Source of the DNA: Eutypella sp. D-1
Taxonomy: Eukaryota; Ascomycota; Sordariomycetes; Xylariales; Diatrypaceae
Assembly (NCBI GenBank): GCA_023313575.1
Contig: JAJTTP010000020.1
Location: forward strand, 744,001 to 808,000
DNA: 64,000 nt
Direction: 5' to 3'
Part shown: piece by piece, positions 48,232-60,151 of the stretch
Layout of the letters: each line of letters opens with the position of its first letter
Numbering within the stretch: position 1 is the first letter of the stretch
Program-made: the position numbers and the translations under genes
Notes under the pieces: model-generated
What the model was told of the DNA's origin: nothing
The model's input: the letters and a program-made list of their open reading frames with translations, nothing else
Databases searched by the model: none

Positions 48232-50620
48232 CTACTCGACGAGTAGGTTGTTGGTGACATTGCCTTCTTCATCTACGTCGTTTTCTTCTCGGTACGGGTT
48301 TCTCCCAGCCCTCCTAACAGTTTCCTGTTCCTTGGGGCCCAGCCGAACTAGGTCGAAGCACGCGGGGAGCGGCAGGTCGCTGGATAGGAAATGGACCTTG
48401 AGATTGCGCGCCCGGTCGCGCACCGCCTGCTGATTCCGATCGTTCTCGAACTGCCCGTGGTTGGCGATCTCGGCCCACGAACATCGATGTTCCGCGATGA
48501 GATCAATCAGATGCAGCGATTCTTCGTTCGTCCATTTCGCACGAACCTGCCGGGGCTTCGTGTAGCTCAATTCCCGTCTGAGATTTCGAGCAGCCTGAGT
48601 CAGACTTGTAAAGTCATACTCCTGGACACCCTCGGCCCCAGACATGCTTGATGGGGGCCGCCTTTGCTGTTCTCGCATGGGTTGCCTAGGGCTTGCAAGA
48701 GCCCGCGATATTCTTGGGCGTTTAGGAAAGGCACCGGAAGAATCCCTATCTATCGGGTCTATCGGGCTAACCCTATTGACTAAACGATCGTTCACCTCAA
48801 AATCATCATCCTCGTTGTCGTCGTCACTAATATTAGCCGGGCGCTTCGATGAGCCCTTTTGGGTTCCGGCAGGGCGTGGTTGAGAAGCTGTCCTTGAGTT
48901 CGGAGACAGGGAGGGCCCGGGCGAGTCTCGCTGGTCAAGGGAGTTCAGAGCTTGACTCGAGCCGGGAATGCGTGTTCTCTCTTGAACCTCTGAGGCCGTT
49001 GGTTTACCCTTCGCGGCTGGCTGGGACGGCTGCTTCAAGCCTCGCCTTACATCGGCCAGTGTGACCGAACCATCCAACAAACTGCCACTAGACAAAAAGC
49101 GTCAGTATTGTGCGCGACTAAAAGAAGTATATCGAATGGCTTACCTGGGACCCTTAAGTGCTGGTATATGGATAGCTTCGGGCTCAGATTCCGAGTCGGA
49201 ATCTGAACTGGCTGGTGGATCCTCCGCAGGATCAACGAAAAGCGACTCGGATTCTTGCCGAGCAGGTTGGCTGCGCTGACTATTGGAAGCGGCCGGCTCG
49301 CCGGTCAGTCTACCCAAATTTTCCAAAGCCAAGGCTTCCAGATCACTCATTACTCTCTCCTCTGAGCAACGGCCATCTACATAAGCTATGATCTTGGACA
49401 TGTCTCCTTGAGTCATGTTCAGTTCTAATTCTTTCAGAAGATCTCGATAAGTTCCAGCAAGCACGTTATGCTCGTTGATATTGATGCCGGCAAGTTGCCT
49501 GTAAGTCCCACTCTCTGGGGTCTGCCGCGCATCAGACGAGGACGCGTTGTCATCCTCGTAGAAGAGGCTTGCTAGTGTCTGGGCTGGCTGCCTATCAGAA
49601 GGAGTCGCGAGGGCGCCGACAAGACAACGACACCGCACGCGAAAGGCTAAATTGAATAGGTCCTCGAATTCATTTTGGAAATCGTGTTCGGATTCGTATG
49701 GAGGGTCGTATAGAGTAGAAAATGCGCTGTTGTCGAGTTCTTGTAAAAGTGGAAGCGCACTCTTCTTGCCTTGTTTGATATCAAGCATGTCCATCAGCAG
49801 AGTCACGAGATTGGCAGAACGAATTGCTTTCCATGCGTTGTCTCGCAGTTGTAGGTCATCGCTGCTAATCGAACTTAGACTGCTCTCATCGAACTTGACG
49901 TAACGAGTACCCTTGTCGGAAAATGCGCTTCGTAAGGCATTGTAGGGTAATAGCGTCCACTCCAGATTCATCCTATCTTGAACTGATGGAACGCCGTCCT
50001 TCACGGATCTTAAAAGGGAATGTATTTCCCCGCAGAGTGCCATGAACTTGGGGACTGCAACTTGTACAAATGCATGCATCCTGGCTTCTTTCTCTTCAGC
50101 TGATTCAATGCTGTGGTCCATCTCAGCAGGTGATTCTGCATCTTCGGGCGGCACAAGTTCAGCTGCTGGGGGAAGACCTAAAGAACAGGTCAGTCAGACA
50201 GTGTGGTCAAACCTAACCGGAGTACATCAACCCACGATTTGTGGGAGGTGCCTTAGGCGACTCCTCAGGCGACGACTCCTCGGCACCTTCCTCGATCGCT
50301 TTCTGGAGCTCTCGCTCAGCTTCACCCTGAGACTCAAAGCTGGCTTCGTTGCCCGTGATAACACTCGTTCTTCGACGATGCTGGCGCTCCTTGCCTTGCT
50401 GGGCTGTTTCTCTCGAAGAGCTTGCCTCCATAGGATCGCTATTAATAGCGGATGCGCCACTACGCGTAACCATTCTTAACGGCGGCTGAGTTTGCGATAT
50501 CTCCTTCGGTTCTGTAGCTGCTGCATTACGTCGCGCGTTTCGCCTGGTCTGCCTGGCAGGGGCCTGAGACTCAGGCTCAACCGAGGACCGCGTTGTAAGA
50601 CGCGTACGACGGCCCGACAT
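48232..50620 (-). CDS. Telobox Myb protein, TRF/Tbf1-like telomere-repeat binding factor
   Basis: Three exons, 50620-50236, 50177-49145 and 49087-48232, encode 757 residues; introns GTGGGT..TTTAG and GTAAGC..CTAG have CTGAC branch sites and stay in frame. The C-terminal Myb-like domain (about residues 655-715) begins KWTNEESLHLIDLIAEH and contains CSWAEIAN. Its third helix, VRDRARNLKVHFL, is followed by SSDLPLP. That is very close in pattern to the telobox of yeast Tbf1 (KDKARN, then a Leu-Pro end), which reads TTAGGG repeats. The middle (about residues 165-420) is alpha-helical with no low complexity and may be the TRFH dimerisation domain; that is inference. The N-terminus and the linker before the Myb domain are disordered and charged. 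Three GGGTTAGG boxes lie about 190-220 bases upstream of the ATG. Confidence 0.82.
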
Positions 50621-51393
50621 GGGTGTATAGTGCTTATCTTTTTAATTGCACCAAACGGCGATACCGCGATATGTAAAAATGAGGCTATTGAATCAAAAAC
50701 AACGATAGATCTTCAACGATAGATCTTCGTAAAATGATATATTACTGCCTTGGTAAGGTTTGTGGTAGCCTGATTCAACGCAGGTAGTAATAACCTAGGT
50801 AGGGTTTAGGGTTAGGAGAGGGTTAGGAGAGGGTTAGGAGATAATATGAAGGTTTCCGGTATATCCTCTGTTTACCTATACCTTCTTTTACAAGGATAGC
50901 ATGCTGGCTACCTAGGTAGGTATGTACATAGGCAGCTGCAAATAAGCGAGGATACCCGTGGACTTGGCTAGAATAGCCCGAATATTATTGGCCGGGTTTA
51001 ATGAGTGGGTCCACATACCTAACACCATCGTACCTTCTAAGATATCAGGGGCAAGCTTGGATAATCTGCAACTTGGAGCGGCGTCTGCACAGATGCAGGT
51101 AACATTTGTACTTCGAAAACATAGGATGAATATGAGCTCATGAATATATATCTAATACCTAATAGATTAAACGAGTATCTGAACATGTCCGAGGAAACGA
51201 GTGAACCTCGGCCAGAACTTCTTTTTTACTTCTTCGGGCGATTTTCCCGACATCCCAGCCTAGGAAGTTCAATGTACCTTTCTATGCCTTTCGTCTGCGT
51301 GGCCTGAACTTTGCCGCTGTCAAACGAGAGACATACGTAGGTATTCCAGGGGCATGAGCAAGCTCTGTGAGCCCGCCAGTATCGTTCTGGGTG
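50621..51393. other. Promoter of the telobox gene and 3' flank of the terpene synthase
   Basis: About 770 bases. Besides the telomere-like boxes it holds a TACCTAGGTA palindrome at 50909-50918 and the AGATCTTC repeat at 50706-50727. No coding exon. Confidence 0.55.
50805..50838 (+). promoter_or_regulatory. Three telomere-like GGGTTAGG boxes at 11-bp spacing
   Basis: GGGTTAGG occurs at 50809-50816, 50820-50827 and 50831-50838, each 11 bases apart, about one helical turn. The first is embedded in TTTAGGGTTAGG and includes a canonical TTAGGG. They lie in the promoter of the telobox Myb gene that starts at 50620 on the minus strand. Confidence 0.75.
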
Positions 51394-52838
51394 CTACTTC
51401 AATTGAATGACGGTCCCTTCGGCCATGGATTGCTGGCCGATCCCATAGCGCCCCGTTCGAAGGCTCCAGTAGAGATTCCCAGTGCAGTTGAACCTGCACG
51501 TGTCGATCAACGAGCGCAGGGTGGCCGAGGTGGCTTCGTCGTCGATGTACTTCTCCAGCAACTTCTCGGCTGTGCGGTCGAACGCTTGGATCTCCTTTTG
51601 GACCATGCCGACTACTTTGGCCACCACTATGTCCATATCCCCGTAGTGGTGGTAAAGGATCGGAACTAGACTGTCCACCGTTTTCTGGGCCTGTATGCGT
51701 GTCAGCGATCCGACTGCCTGCTGAGCTTTGTGTAGGAAAGGAGTTCTCACCACTTCTTTCTTGATGGAGAGAAGATCGTTCACGCTTCTGTTGTCAGCAC
51801 ACCGTTTGGACAGGAGTGCCTTAAGGAACTTACACCCAAATGATAATGTTCGTTTGGTCCCATAGGACCCTTATGTCTGGATCGTTGAGAACATGGATAG
51901 GCACACATTTTCCATGAGCATACCTATTTCCTTTTAGCACATGGTCTCCCAGCTCTTTCCGAGCCCGACTTACTCCATAAAGAAGCATGTGACGCCGACG
52001 GCGCTCGTGCCCTGCCGACAGTTTATATATTCGGCCAGGGTAGGTAGGTTAGGGCTGAGTCGGCGTCTTTGCTCCAGCTCGCTCGTCTGGAAAAAGAAGT
52101 CGAGCTCCTTAAAGAGGACCTCCCTATGCTCTGTCGTGCCCGCCATTAGTCGACACCCTTGAGAGTAGGACTTTCTTGCTCTTACCGATCGAGTAAAAGT
52201 CACAGACGGCATCACCGATGACCTTGAAGAAAGCAATTATCTTGTTGGCTGGGACAGGTACTTCTTCAGTCGACAGGCCAAGGCAGTATTTGACGTATCT
52301 GGCCGTTTCTTCGCGGTATCCCTGTGCGGCCGCAAAGTCGCCCGACAGGGCGCCGACCTCTGCGTCGATTTCTACCACCGGGTTAGGACTAGATGCGGTA
52401 AAGACCTTGCCTCACTCACCATCGTCCCAAAGGAAGAGCTACATCAACCATTAGCTTCATATAACAGCATTGTGCTGCTACACAAGAGCGACTTACCCAA
52501 ATCGTGACACATATAAGGATGTGAGAAGCTTCCAGGGAAGCCATGGGCCAAAAAGTCGCGCTGAACAACGCGAAATCGGCCTTGCGGAGCTTTTCGAGCT
52601 CATCTACTGACTTTGCGGCCCTGTGAATAACTTAGCATTCCCCCAGTTACTCTGCAGCTCTCTTGAGGATCTGGCTAACTCACTCCTGGAGTCTCGCAGG
52701 CACAAGGGACCGCAGCTCATCGAGGGTCGGGTTCACCGCCTGGGGCCACTCCTTGAAGACCTCCTGGAGATCCGGGATCCGGAGGACCTGTCCTTTGAGG
52801 TGCCCGAGCAGCTCCGCGCGCGCTGGGGAATCTAGCAT
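51394..52838 (-). CDS. Class I terpene synthase (sesquiterpene-type cyclase)
   Basis: Eight exons (52838-52684, 52620-52497, 52438-52420, 52371-52186, 52130-51974, 51923-51834, 51787-51751, 51690-51394) give 354 residues, a normal length. The enzyme ionises a prenyl diphosphate, probably farnesyl, and cyclises it. The metal-binding motif DDEID is at residues 98-102 and is assembled across the junction of a 19-nt exon 3. The NSE triad is N247-D-x-x-S251-x-x-x-E255 (NDLLSIKKE). The diphosphate-sensor helix is LAEYINCRQG, and the terminal RY pair is at 337-338. The start, IPDLQEVFKEWPQAVNP, is typical. All catalytic residues are intact, so the gene looks functional. Exon 7-8 could also be read through without splicing; splicing gives the better family fit. 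No P450 or other pathway gene is recognisable next to it. The product cannot be predicted. Confidence 0.9.
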
Positions 52839-55800
52839 GGCGACGATTTCTAGGAAACTAGGTAACTCTAATACAACTCAATGGAAGGTTGGATTTCTTG
52901 GGCTAAGGAGAGTCTTGCGCTTTGGTGCAGAAGCTTCATAGGTCCTAGGAGCCGTTGATCGAGTCCTTTATATCCTCAGCCTGACGACGCGCTCCGATCT
53001 AGGCTATCAAGAGAAGGGCATTGCAAGACGTGTCATATCGAAGCCCAAGTCCCATCAGCCCTCCTTCTCGTCGTCGATCTCGATAACCTGATGTCAGACG
53101 ATGACCGATTGGAAGCTGTACGACATGACGGGTTTGATGGCGAATGAGTAACCGCAAGGCGGATCGTTCGTGTTGGGTGTTGAAGCATGCTGTCCTGGAT
53201 TACAAGGACCGTGATGGTAGAGCAAACGACTGCCAGAAAACGACCTCCAGTGGACTAGGAGAGTTGTACAAAGCTTATGAGATAAACCTTCTTTCCAAAT
53301 GACCAGGTCACAACCTTCGCCGTCCAGATTGTGCTTATCGTCAATTGAAGGAGTCGGGATGAAAAAAGCGAACACCCACTGCTTCATCCCCCCCCCCCTC
53401 CTCCCCACCCCCGCGGGGAGAAATCCTGATTCCATCTCCTCGCTGTGGCCTTGGATAACTGTGTTGGTTGATGTATCAGATTGTGGCCGATAAGCTGGAC
53501 TAGCATCACGAGGGCCTTGCTTACCTCCCAACGTCACTCATATACCGACTTTAGAACTCGGTGGAATAACGGATGTGCGGTGGAAGCTCCGTCGCTGACA
53601 GGACAAATCCGCATGCACGCCACGATCGCGGGTTAGGTAAGTTAGGGAAATGACGCTTCGTACGTAACACAAAACGGCCTTGCACCTCCGCTGGCGTTAT
53701 CGGTTGACGAGACCGAAGTGTAGCCGTTACAATATCTTACCTAGCTGACACATATATATACAGGGGATCACGTGAGCTTTGTGGCCGATTGTTGCTTGGG
53801 CTTCGCTGACAACTCGCACAACGCCTCCCCCACCCCCTTATACACACGCCCCCAATGCTCCTGCACAGCTAATCGCTGCACCGATATTTCCGAGTCCGTG
53901 CATGCTATATTATTATGACGAAGTGACGATTTCCCGCGAAGACCACCTGCAAGCCGTATTCCCCTACGCCGGTCTGCGCTCCGATCAGCAAGCACAAGCC
54001 CCGGCTTGGCAAGCTGACTTAGTGGACGAAGTTATATGCCTACCCAGGCTACTGTAATTCTTACAGTAACTACTAAGGATTCGTAGGAAAAGAATTTGCT
54101 CAACTGAATGGTGTAAGGAATACGAGTGACAATGTCAGCGATTCCGCTGACAGTGAGTTCCTAGTAATAGAAGCAAGGCATCACTTGATAGCGGCCGGGA
54201 AGATGAACGGCGAACCCCACTCCGGGGTGCGGAGGACCCACCGAACCGTTTAGTTTCCTGGCGGCCCGAGGGCAAAGTCGGTCGTCGGTGGGTCGGGTTA
54301 CATTGCCTACAGAGGTGACATGTGCGTGTGCTACACAGGCTGAGACGCGACGTCTCGTAAATTCGGGAGGAGGGGAGGGTGTGGTACCCGTAGCGGACAC
54401 GGATTTAGAGATGCTATGCTATGTCGTCTGCGAAGGCTTGTAGTTTTTGCTTAGCTGACGCATGCACTGACGCATTGAAATGCGTGGACATCAAATGCCT
54501 ACGCAAATCCCGGCCGGATAGATAACGGATCCCCGACCCCGATTCTTCACTAACTAGACTTCTGTATATAAAAGGGAGGAGGATATTTGACAGGCCGATG
54601 GAGAAGCATGTGCATAGAGTTACTACTAGATAAGATCGAGAGGGGGGGGGGGGCGCGGGCTCCTTCTCTCTCGGCCATAGGCAATGGGCAGCAAACAGCA
54701 TTACGCAAACACTTCATGCCGGGCACATTTAGATCTAAGCAGGTGAAAAGCTCGTCTGGGAATTGATTGGTCGAGAAGAACGTGTCACCAGCCAGTTGCT
54801 GTCGCCAGAAGAGGACGACGACAAGACAGCTTTCCGCTTCGAGCCATGGTCATACACTAGAATGTAGATAGGCCGGCAGGTCGGCAGACGGGGGGAGAGA
54901 CATGTAGGTATACTATGTTTGTTGGCCGCAGTTCATTAGGCCTTGTGCCTTGCCTTCTAGCCAACCCCTGCATATGAATTATATTAGCTGGATTAGTTGG
55001 GAGTACTACCATGTAGGGAGGTGCGGCATGGATATACGTATGCCGTGCCCCTTTTCCAAGTTTGGATAGCAGGTAGCTATTTATATCTATTTCGGTTGGG
55101 TACGTTATGGGGGTACATTATGGGGCTAAATGGGACGACTCCAGAGGCTCGAGATGCTGGTATCGAATGGGGTTATGCAACAAAGAATAACTATAGGAAG
55201 TCCTATCTATCTGTACCCAGCCAAGCCAGATTGCGTGGACGAATATGTGGGACTTCGTATCTTTTGATATAACTTACGTTATGTTGTGCATGTAGATGGG
55301 CAGAATGGGCAGAATCGGGGCTTAGGTATGCGTTTATCCATCAATTCAGCCAAGCTCGTATGTAACTTCCACTACTACTAGGTACCTGGGGCTTGGTGGT
55401 GGTGTTAAATTGGAAAAGTTAATTGGCATATCCAGATCAGATCTACCTAACCCGACTTGGAGTCCAAGCATTTTTATCTTCTGCATTTGTAAATTGTCTG
55501 GTCTGTCTTGTCTTGCCTTGTCTCTTGTCTTGTCTCTTGACTTTTTTCTAAACTACACGTAACTCCACGTACCCCGTAACTTACTTATCTTGGAACTTCT
55601 TCTCTAAACCTCTTGTTCTTCTATTTCTTCCTCTCCCTTCTCCCTTTCCCCATATTTGCCGTATAAGCCAGCAACAAGAAAACGAGAAACGGCATAGTTA
55701 ATACTTTTTACGGTCTGTCGCTTCTGGCATCAGCTAACTAACTTATTATTAACCCCCTATTCCGTTCTATCATTTATCAACTGATAGGAATAGAACCTGG

Positions 55801-56324
55801 GGCCTGGACCGTTCCATTCCGGGACTCTTGTCTGTCTATCTATATACGAATCACACTCACTCTCCTTAATGAATACCCCTGGTGGCGCGTGAACACAACA
55901 GACCTTTCTCAAAAGTGTTCATCACAACAGCATATGAAGTGTATGGATTGTATGGATTGTATGGGTGGTTAGCTACACACACATACACACAACTGCGGAA
56001 CACCACCCTTTTTCTTTTTGCGCCAACGTCATCGCTGTCACAAACCTATACTCTATTTCGCGAGGCCCTGTCCACGAGCACGAGACCAGCTAGTCCTGTC
56101 CTCATGCAATACCCGGCACGGCACCAAATTTATTAATCCACGTTCCCGTTCCGCCTCTGGCCAGGTAGCACGACACAGTACGACACAGCACATTACAGCA
56201 CATTACAACGTGACTGTTTGTCCGCGCACACTTATCAAGCACATACGTCTATCGTACTAGTACTAGCATTATACCCGATCACTAGACCCGATCCCTGGGA
56301 CACCAGGGAAGTCAACTGCCCATC
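52839..56324. other. Gene-poor accessory spacer
   Basis: About 3.5 kb without a recognised gene. A minus-strand frame of 147 codons at 53094-53537 contains a good donor (GTAAGC at about 53524) but no family resemblance. Other features: a G run at 54642-54653, TTGTC/CTTGTC repeats near 55500-55545, and ATGGATTGT repeats near 55940-55960. The last part is the leader of the Gdt1-type gene. Confidence 0.5.
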
Positions 56325-58041
56325 ATGAGGATCCGGCATCAGTCTGCACCTCTACTTCTCCTTCTCCTGCCCTCCGTCGTCTCTGCTGCTGCTGTCCCGG
56401 ATACCGGATATTCCGGCGCACAATCTAATTTGGACACCACCTCCTCCACCAAATCCAAGATCGATGTTGGTACCAAAAATGCCCCCGTCGATGGCAAGGA
56501 TGGCATGCCTCACGAGGGCCCCTTCATAACTACCGACAAGGATCGAAAGAAGACAACCGATGCTTCTGACCTGTCCGACCCAAAACGCCTCCCGACCCTG
56601 AAAGATAGCTCGTCCGACTCCATAACCATCGACGGCAAGAAGATACCAGAATCCAACGACGGCGTCATGGACGACCCGAATCACGAGCCACCCAAGCAGG
56701 GGACCATTGGCACCGAGGGTGGTGTCAGTGAGAAGGACAAGGCTCGGAAGGTGAAGGAGGGCGAGACGGGCGAGAAGGCCGAAAATGTTCCCATCACCCC
56801 CAACGAGGTGCCCCCCGAGCTTGAGGAGGTTACCGATGGCAAGGATTCCTCCAAGGATAAGAGCAAAGACGACTCGTCTCGGACAACGAATGATCTCGTA
56901 GGCGGCTTCGAGGTGAGTCTATTAACTAATATGAAACCCGAGCCCTTAACCGCCGTGAAATGGAAATAGAATGCTGACGTTGAGATCTACTTATAGAAGC
57001 CGGACCTACCAGGCAAACCACGCGAGGATCCCCAACCTATTCCGAACTCCGCCCATAAGGATCACCTCGATGTAGCAAGCTCTTCGCACTCGACCTCTAC
57101 GACCTCTACGACCTATACCGACGAACACGACGACGGCATTACCCAGCCATTCCACTCTTTCGTCCTCTCCCTGACCATGATCCTCGTCTCCGAAGTTGGC
57201 GACAAGACTTTCCTGGTTGCCGCCCTTATGGCGATGAAGCATGATCGTATGGTCGTCTTCTCCGCTGCCTTTGGGGCCCTGTTCGTCATGACGGTCATAT
57301 CTGCGATTCTGGGCCACACTGTCCCGGCGCTGATACCGAAAAGGATGACGGCTTTTGCTGCTGCTGGGCTGTTTCTGATCTTCGGCATCAGGTTATTGCG
57401 CGAGGGTATGGCCATGGATCCCAACGAAGGTGTCACGGCGGAGATGCAGGAGGTCGAGCAGGAGCTCCAGGAGAAGGAACACCAGGCCCTGAAGCAGGGC
57501 CGCCGGCGGTCTTCCGTAACCCCTTACGCGCTGGAGATGGGTCTGAACCGCAACCGGAAGTCGCGGTCGCAGTCAAGGTTCCCGACGCCACCGCGCAGCC
57601 CGTCGACGTCTCCGCCCCGAAGCCCCTCGCCCCGCGGCGGGTTCCTAGGGGGGGTCGGCGTGGGCCTCTCGAATCTGTTCTCGTTGCTGCTGAGCCCCGC
57701 ATGGGTCCAGACCTTCATCATGACGTTCCTGGGCGAATGGGGCGACCGGAGCCAGATCGCGACGATCGCCATGGCGGCGGGTCAGGACTACTGGTGGGTG
57801 ACGCTCGGCGCGTTGGTCGGCCATGCGTGCTGTACCGGAGTGGCCGTGCTCGGCGGCCGTGCCATTGCCGGCCGCGTGAGTCTCAAAGTTGGTATGTAAT
57901 CATTGCTCCCTCGAAGATTTGTTTCCCTCATCAATTTCCCCCAAGAGAAATACTAACCAGCCCGACACAGTCACGATGGGTGGTGCGGTTGCATTTTTAG
58001 TTTTCGGCGTTATCTACTTATACGATGCGTTCTACGGTTAA
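56325..58041 (+). CDS. GDT1: Gdt1/TMEM165-type cation transporter
   Basis: Three exons, 56325-56912, 56997-57891 and 57971-58041, encode 517 residues. Introns GTGAGT..ATAG and GTATGT..ACAG have CTGAC and CTAAC branch sites and keep frame (GGFE to KPDLPG; LKV to TMGGAVAF). Family members move Ca2+ or Mn2+ against protons in the Golgi and support glycosylation. The two signature motifs are present: SEVGDKTF (Glu262) and GEWGDRSQ, each at the start of a three-helix half. A signal peptide (RIRHQSAPLLLLLLPSVVSA) precedes about 220 hydrophilic, lysine- and acid-rich residues, much longer than in yeast. The loop between the halves is also long, with a coiled stretch (EMQEVEQELQEKEHQ) and Ser/Pro/Arg repeats. 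The last exon supplies the final helix, VIYLYDAFYG. Confidence 0.93.
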
Positions 58042-60151
58042 AAACATCAGCGACTTTTTACCGAGCACTCTCCGGCCCCCTTACTCACGAGCAACGCCCG
58101 CGCGCCCCCTTCAAAACACATTATCATTGTAATATAAGAAACAAAATACTGGTAGCGGCTGTGCCTTCGTTTCTCGTTTCTCCTGGAGCATTTCACACTG
58201 TTGGCGGCGGTGGTTGTTAAGAAGAGGATGTCTCTATCTGGCTGGCTGACTGACTACACGCTGCGTCCACATTGCACTATTACTGGGCTAGACTTCTCTG
58301 GGTGGGCTGGTGAATAGGGGATGATGGTAAGGGGCCGGCCCGGTCGTCTCTATTTCCTTTTAATCTTAACAGGCGACAAAAAACACAATACCATATATGT
58401 ACTATATAAACACGGGAAGGGGAGGGAAGGCAAGGAAGGGAAGGGAATACCCTAGAGTAGCGGGAGGGATGGGATGTCACACGAGCCGGTCCGGGGCGGT
58501 GGTAGTTGTATAGACATGGGCGGTCTACATACGTGTTAGGTACGTGAGAAGTGGGGGGCGGGCGCAAGTTGAGGGCTTATTACCTACCTGCCTGTCTGCC
58601 TGCCTGCCTACATGTGATAAAAAGAAGTAAAACGGGGGGGGATCGACACGCCCCCTCGGCATAGCAGGGGCCGGAGTTCTCGGCTAGGAGATTACGGACT
58701 TTAACTACCTAGGTAGCTAGTACCCTACGGACCGAACTAGCCATGTAGTTAGTTAGGAAACTAGAAGGGATGGCGCGGCCATAGAATTGAAGATCTATCT
58801 ACACATGTGTATACCAGTATTTATTCAATGAACTTAGGGGTTGTAAGGCTTTTTAATTAACAGCCATGGAGAAGAAGCAGACATGGAAGGGAAGAGCGGT
58901 GTTTGTCTACTCACTATACTACTACTACCTTCTATGTCTGTCTGGGTTCGCATGGTGTAGAGAGCTCTCTAGTTGGCTGATTTTCCCGCCTCTGACTGCT
59001 TGGACTTGCCTTTATAGAACTCGATAAACCTGAAAGGTGCAGATACCTAGTAGATTATATATGTATGTAAGTATATAAGCCACGCCACTGCTTTCCAATC
59101 CAATTCCGAGCCCAAGGATCTCCCGGCCGGCCGCAATATAGTATACATACCTAAGTAAGTATGTAGAGGTGCCCAGGTGGGAAGGGAGGGGTTAAAAAGG
59201 AGAGCAGGGGGGGCGCAAGGGGAGGGCGGCTATGTAAGTATGTGTGTACTGGACTGTTAAGCTGGGAAAAGGGATCCCTACCTACTTACCTACCGACTTA
59301 CTCTGATAACTCATAAAATACCTAACTAAAACCCGACCCCGCATTCATCCATCATCACCGACCGACCCGCCCCGCCCTGCCGGAGATGTGTGATTATTCA
59401 ACCCCCATACAAGTTCACTTGGGTTAAGTAGGTATGATGATGAACGAAAACCCAGAACAGGGAGGGAGGGTAGGGGTAGGGTAGGGGTAAGGTAGCATAC
59501 CTACTTAGGAGGTACCTTGTAGATAGCGTAGCAGCTGAGTTGGCCGCTTATAAACTTCGCCTGTCGCCTGTCTTTAGTTGTTCTCTTCTATAAACGTGGA
59601 GAAAGTACCGGTTAATGTTTTGGTTTCTAAACCCTCCTCTCTCTCTCTCTTCCTCCCTCTCTTTCTCCCCTTTACCTTCTACAGCTCTCTCGTGATTGTT
59701 TTCGTTGCATTGTATAAGTTAGTGCCTCTTGATGCAGGTATTTATTTATAAGTAACTGGACAATAAACACTCCACCTTAACTGCACTTCACTTGTTAGCG
59801 GGCCGATCACGGCCGGATCCCGATCTCATCTCACGATCTCGTCTAAGTAAGGGAGCGGGGTCTCGTATATATATATATATATATATACACGTATATATAC
59901 AACCGACTAGTTACGACCCTTCTTTTCCCTCCTGGGATACTTGAATGTAGAGAAGCGGAACCAGACGTATAAACAAATAAATAAAAAAGGAGACAAACCC
60001 ACCTCGAGATATTTCAAGCAACCGAGCGCGATCACCAAACCATCCCACCAAACCAATCGCAAGCACCAGCACCAACCCGCACCCCGTCTTCCTTACACCA
60101 CCCCCCACCCAACCCCACCCCATACCATACCATACCACCACACACGCCACA
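58042..60151. other. Intergenic spacer and mutarotase promoter
   Basis: About 2.1 kb with a TACCTAGGTA palindrome at 58706-58715, GGTAGGG runs near 59465-59495 and an (AT)n run at about 59867-59886. A CCATA repeat lies near 60118-60138, just before the mutarotase ATG. No coding exon seen. Confidence 0.55.

Noticed and set aside
50795..50840. True subtelomere or telomere end near 50.8 kb
   Set aside because: Only three degenerate units, flanked on both sides by intact genes; it is an internal promoter element, not a chromosome end.
51691..51750. Reading terpene synthase exons 7 and 8 as one exon
   Set aside because: The 60-nt segment is open, but GTGAGA, a CTGAC branch site and ACAG bracket it, and its removal restores the expected spacing after the NSE motif; still testable by cDNA.
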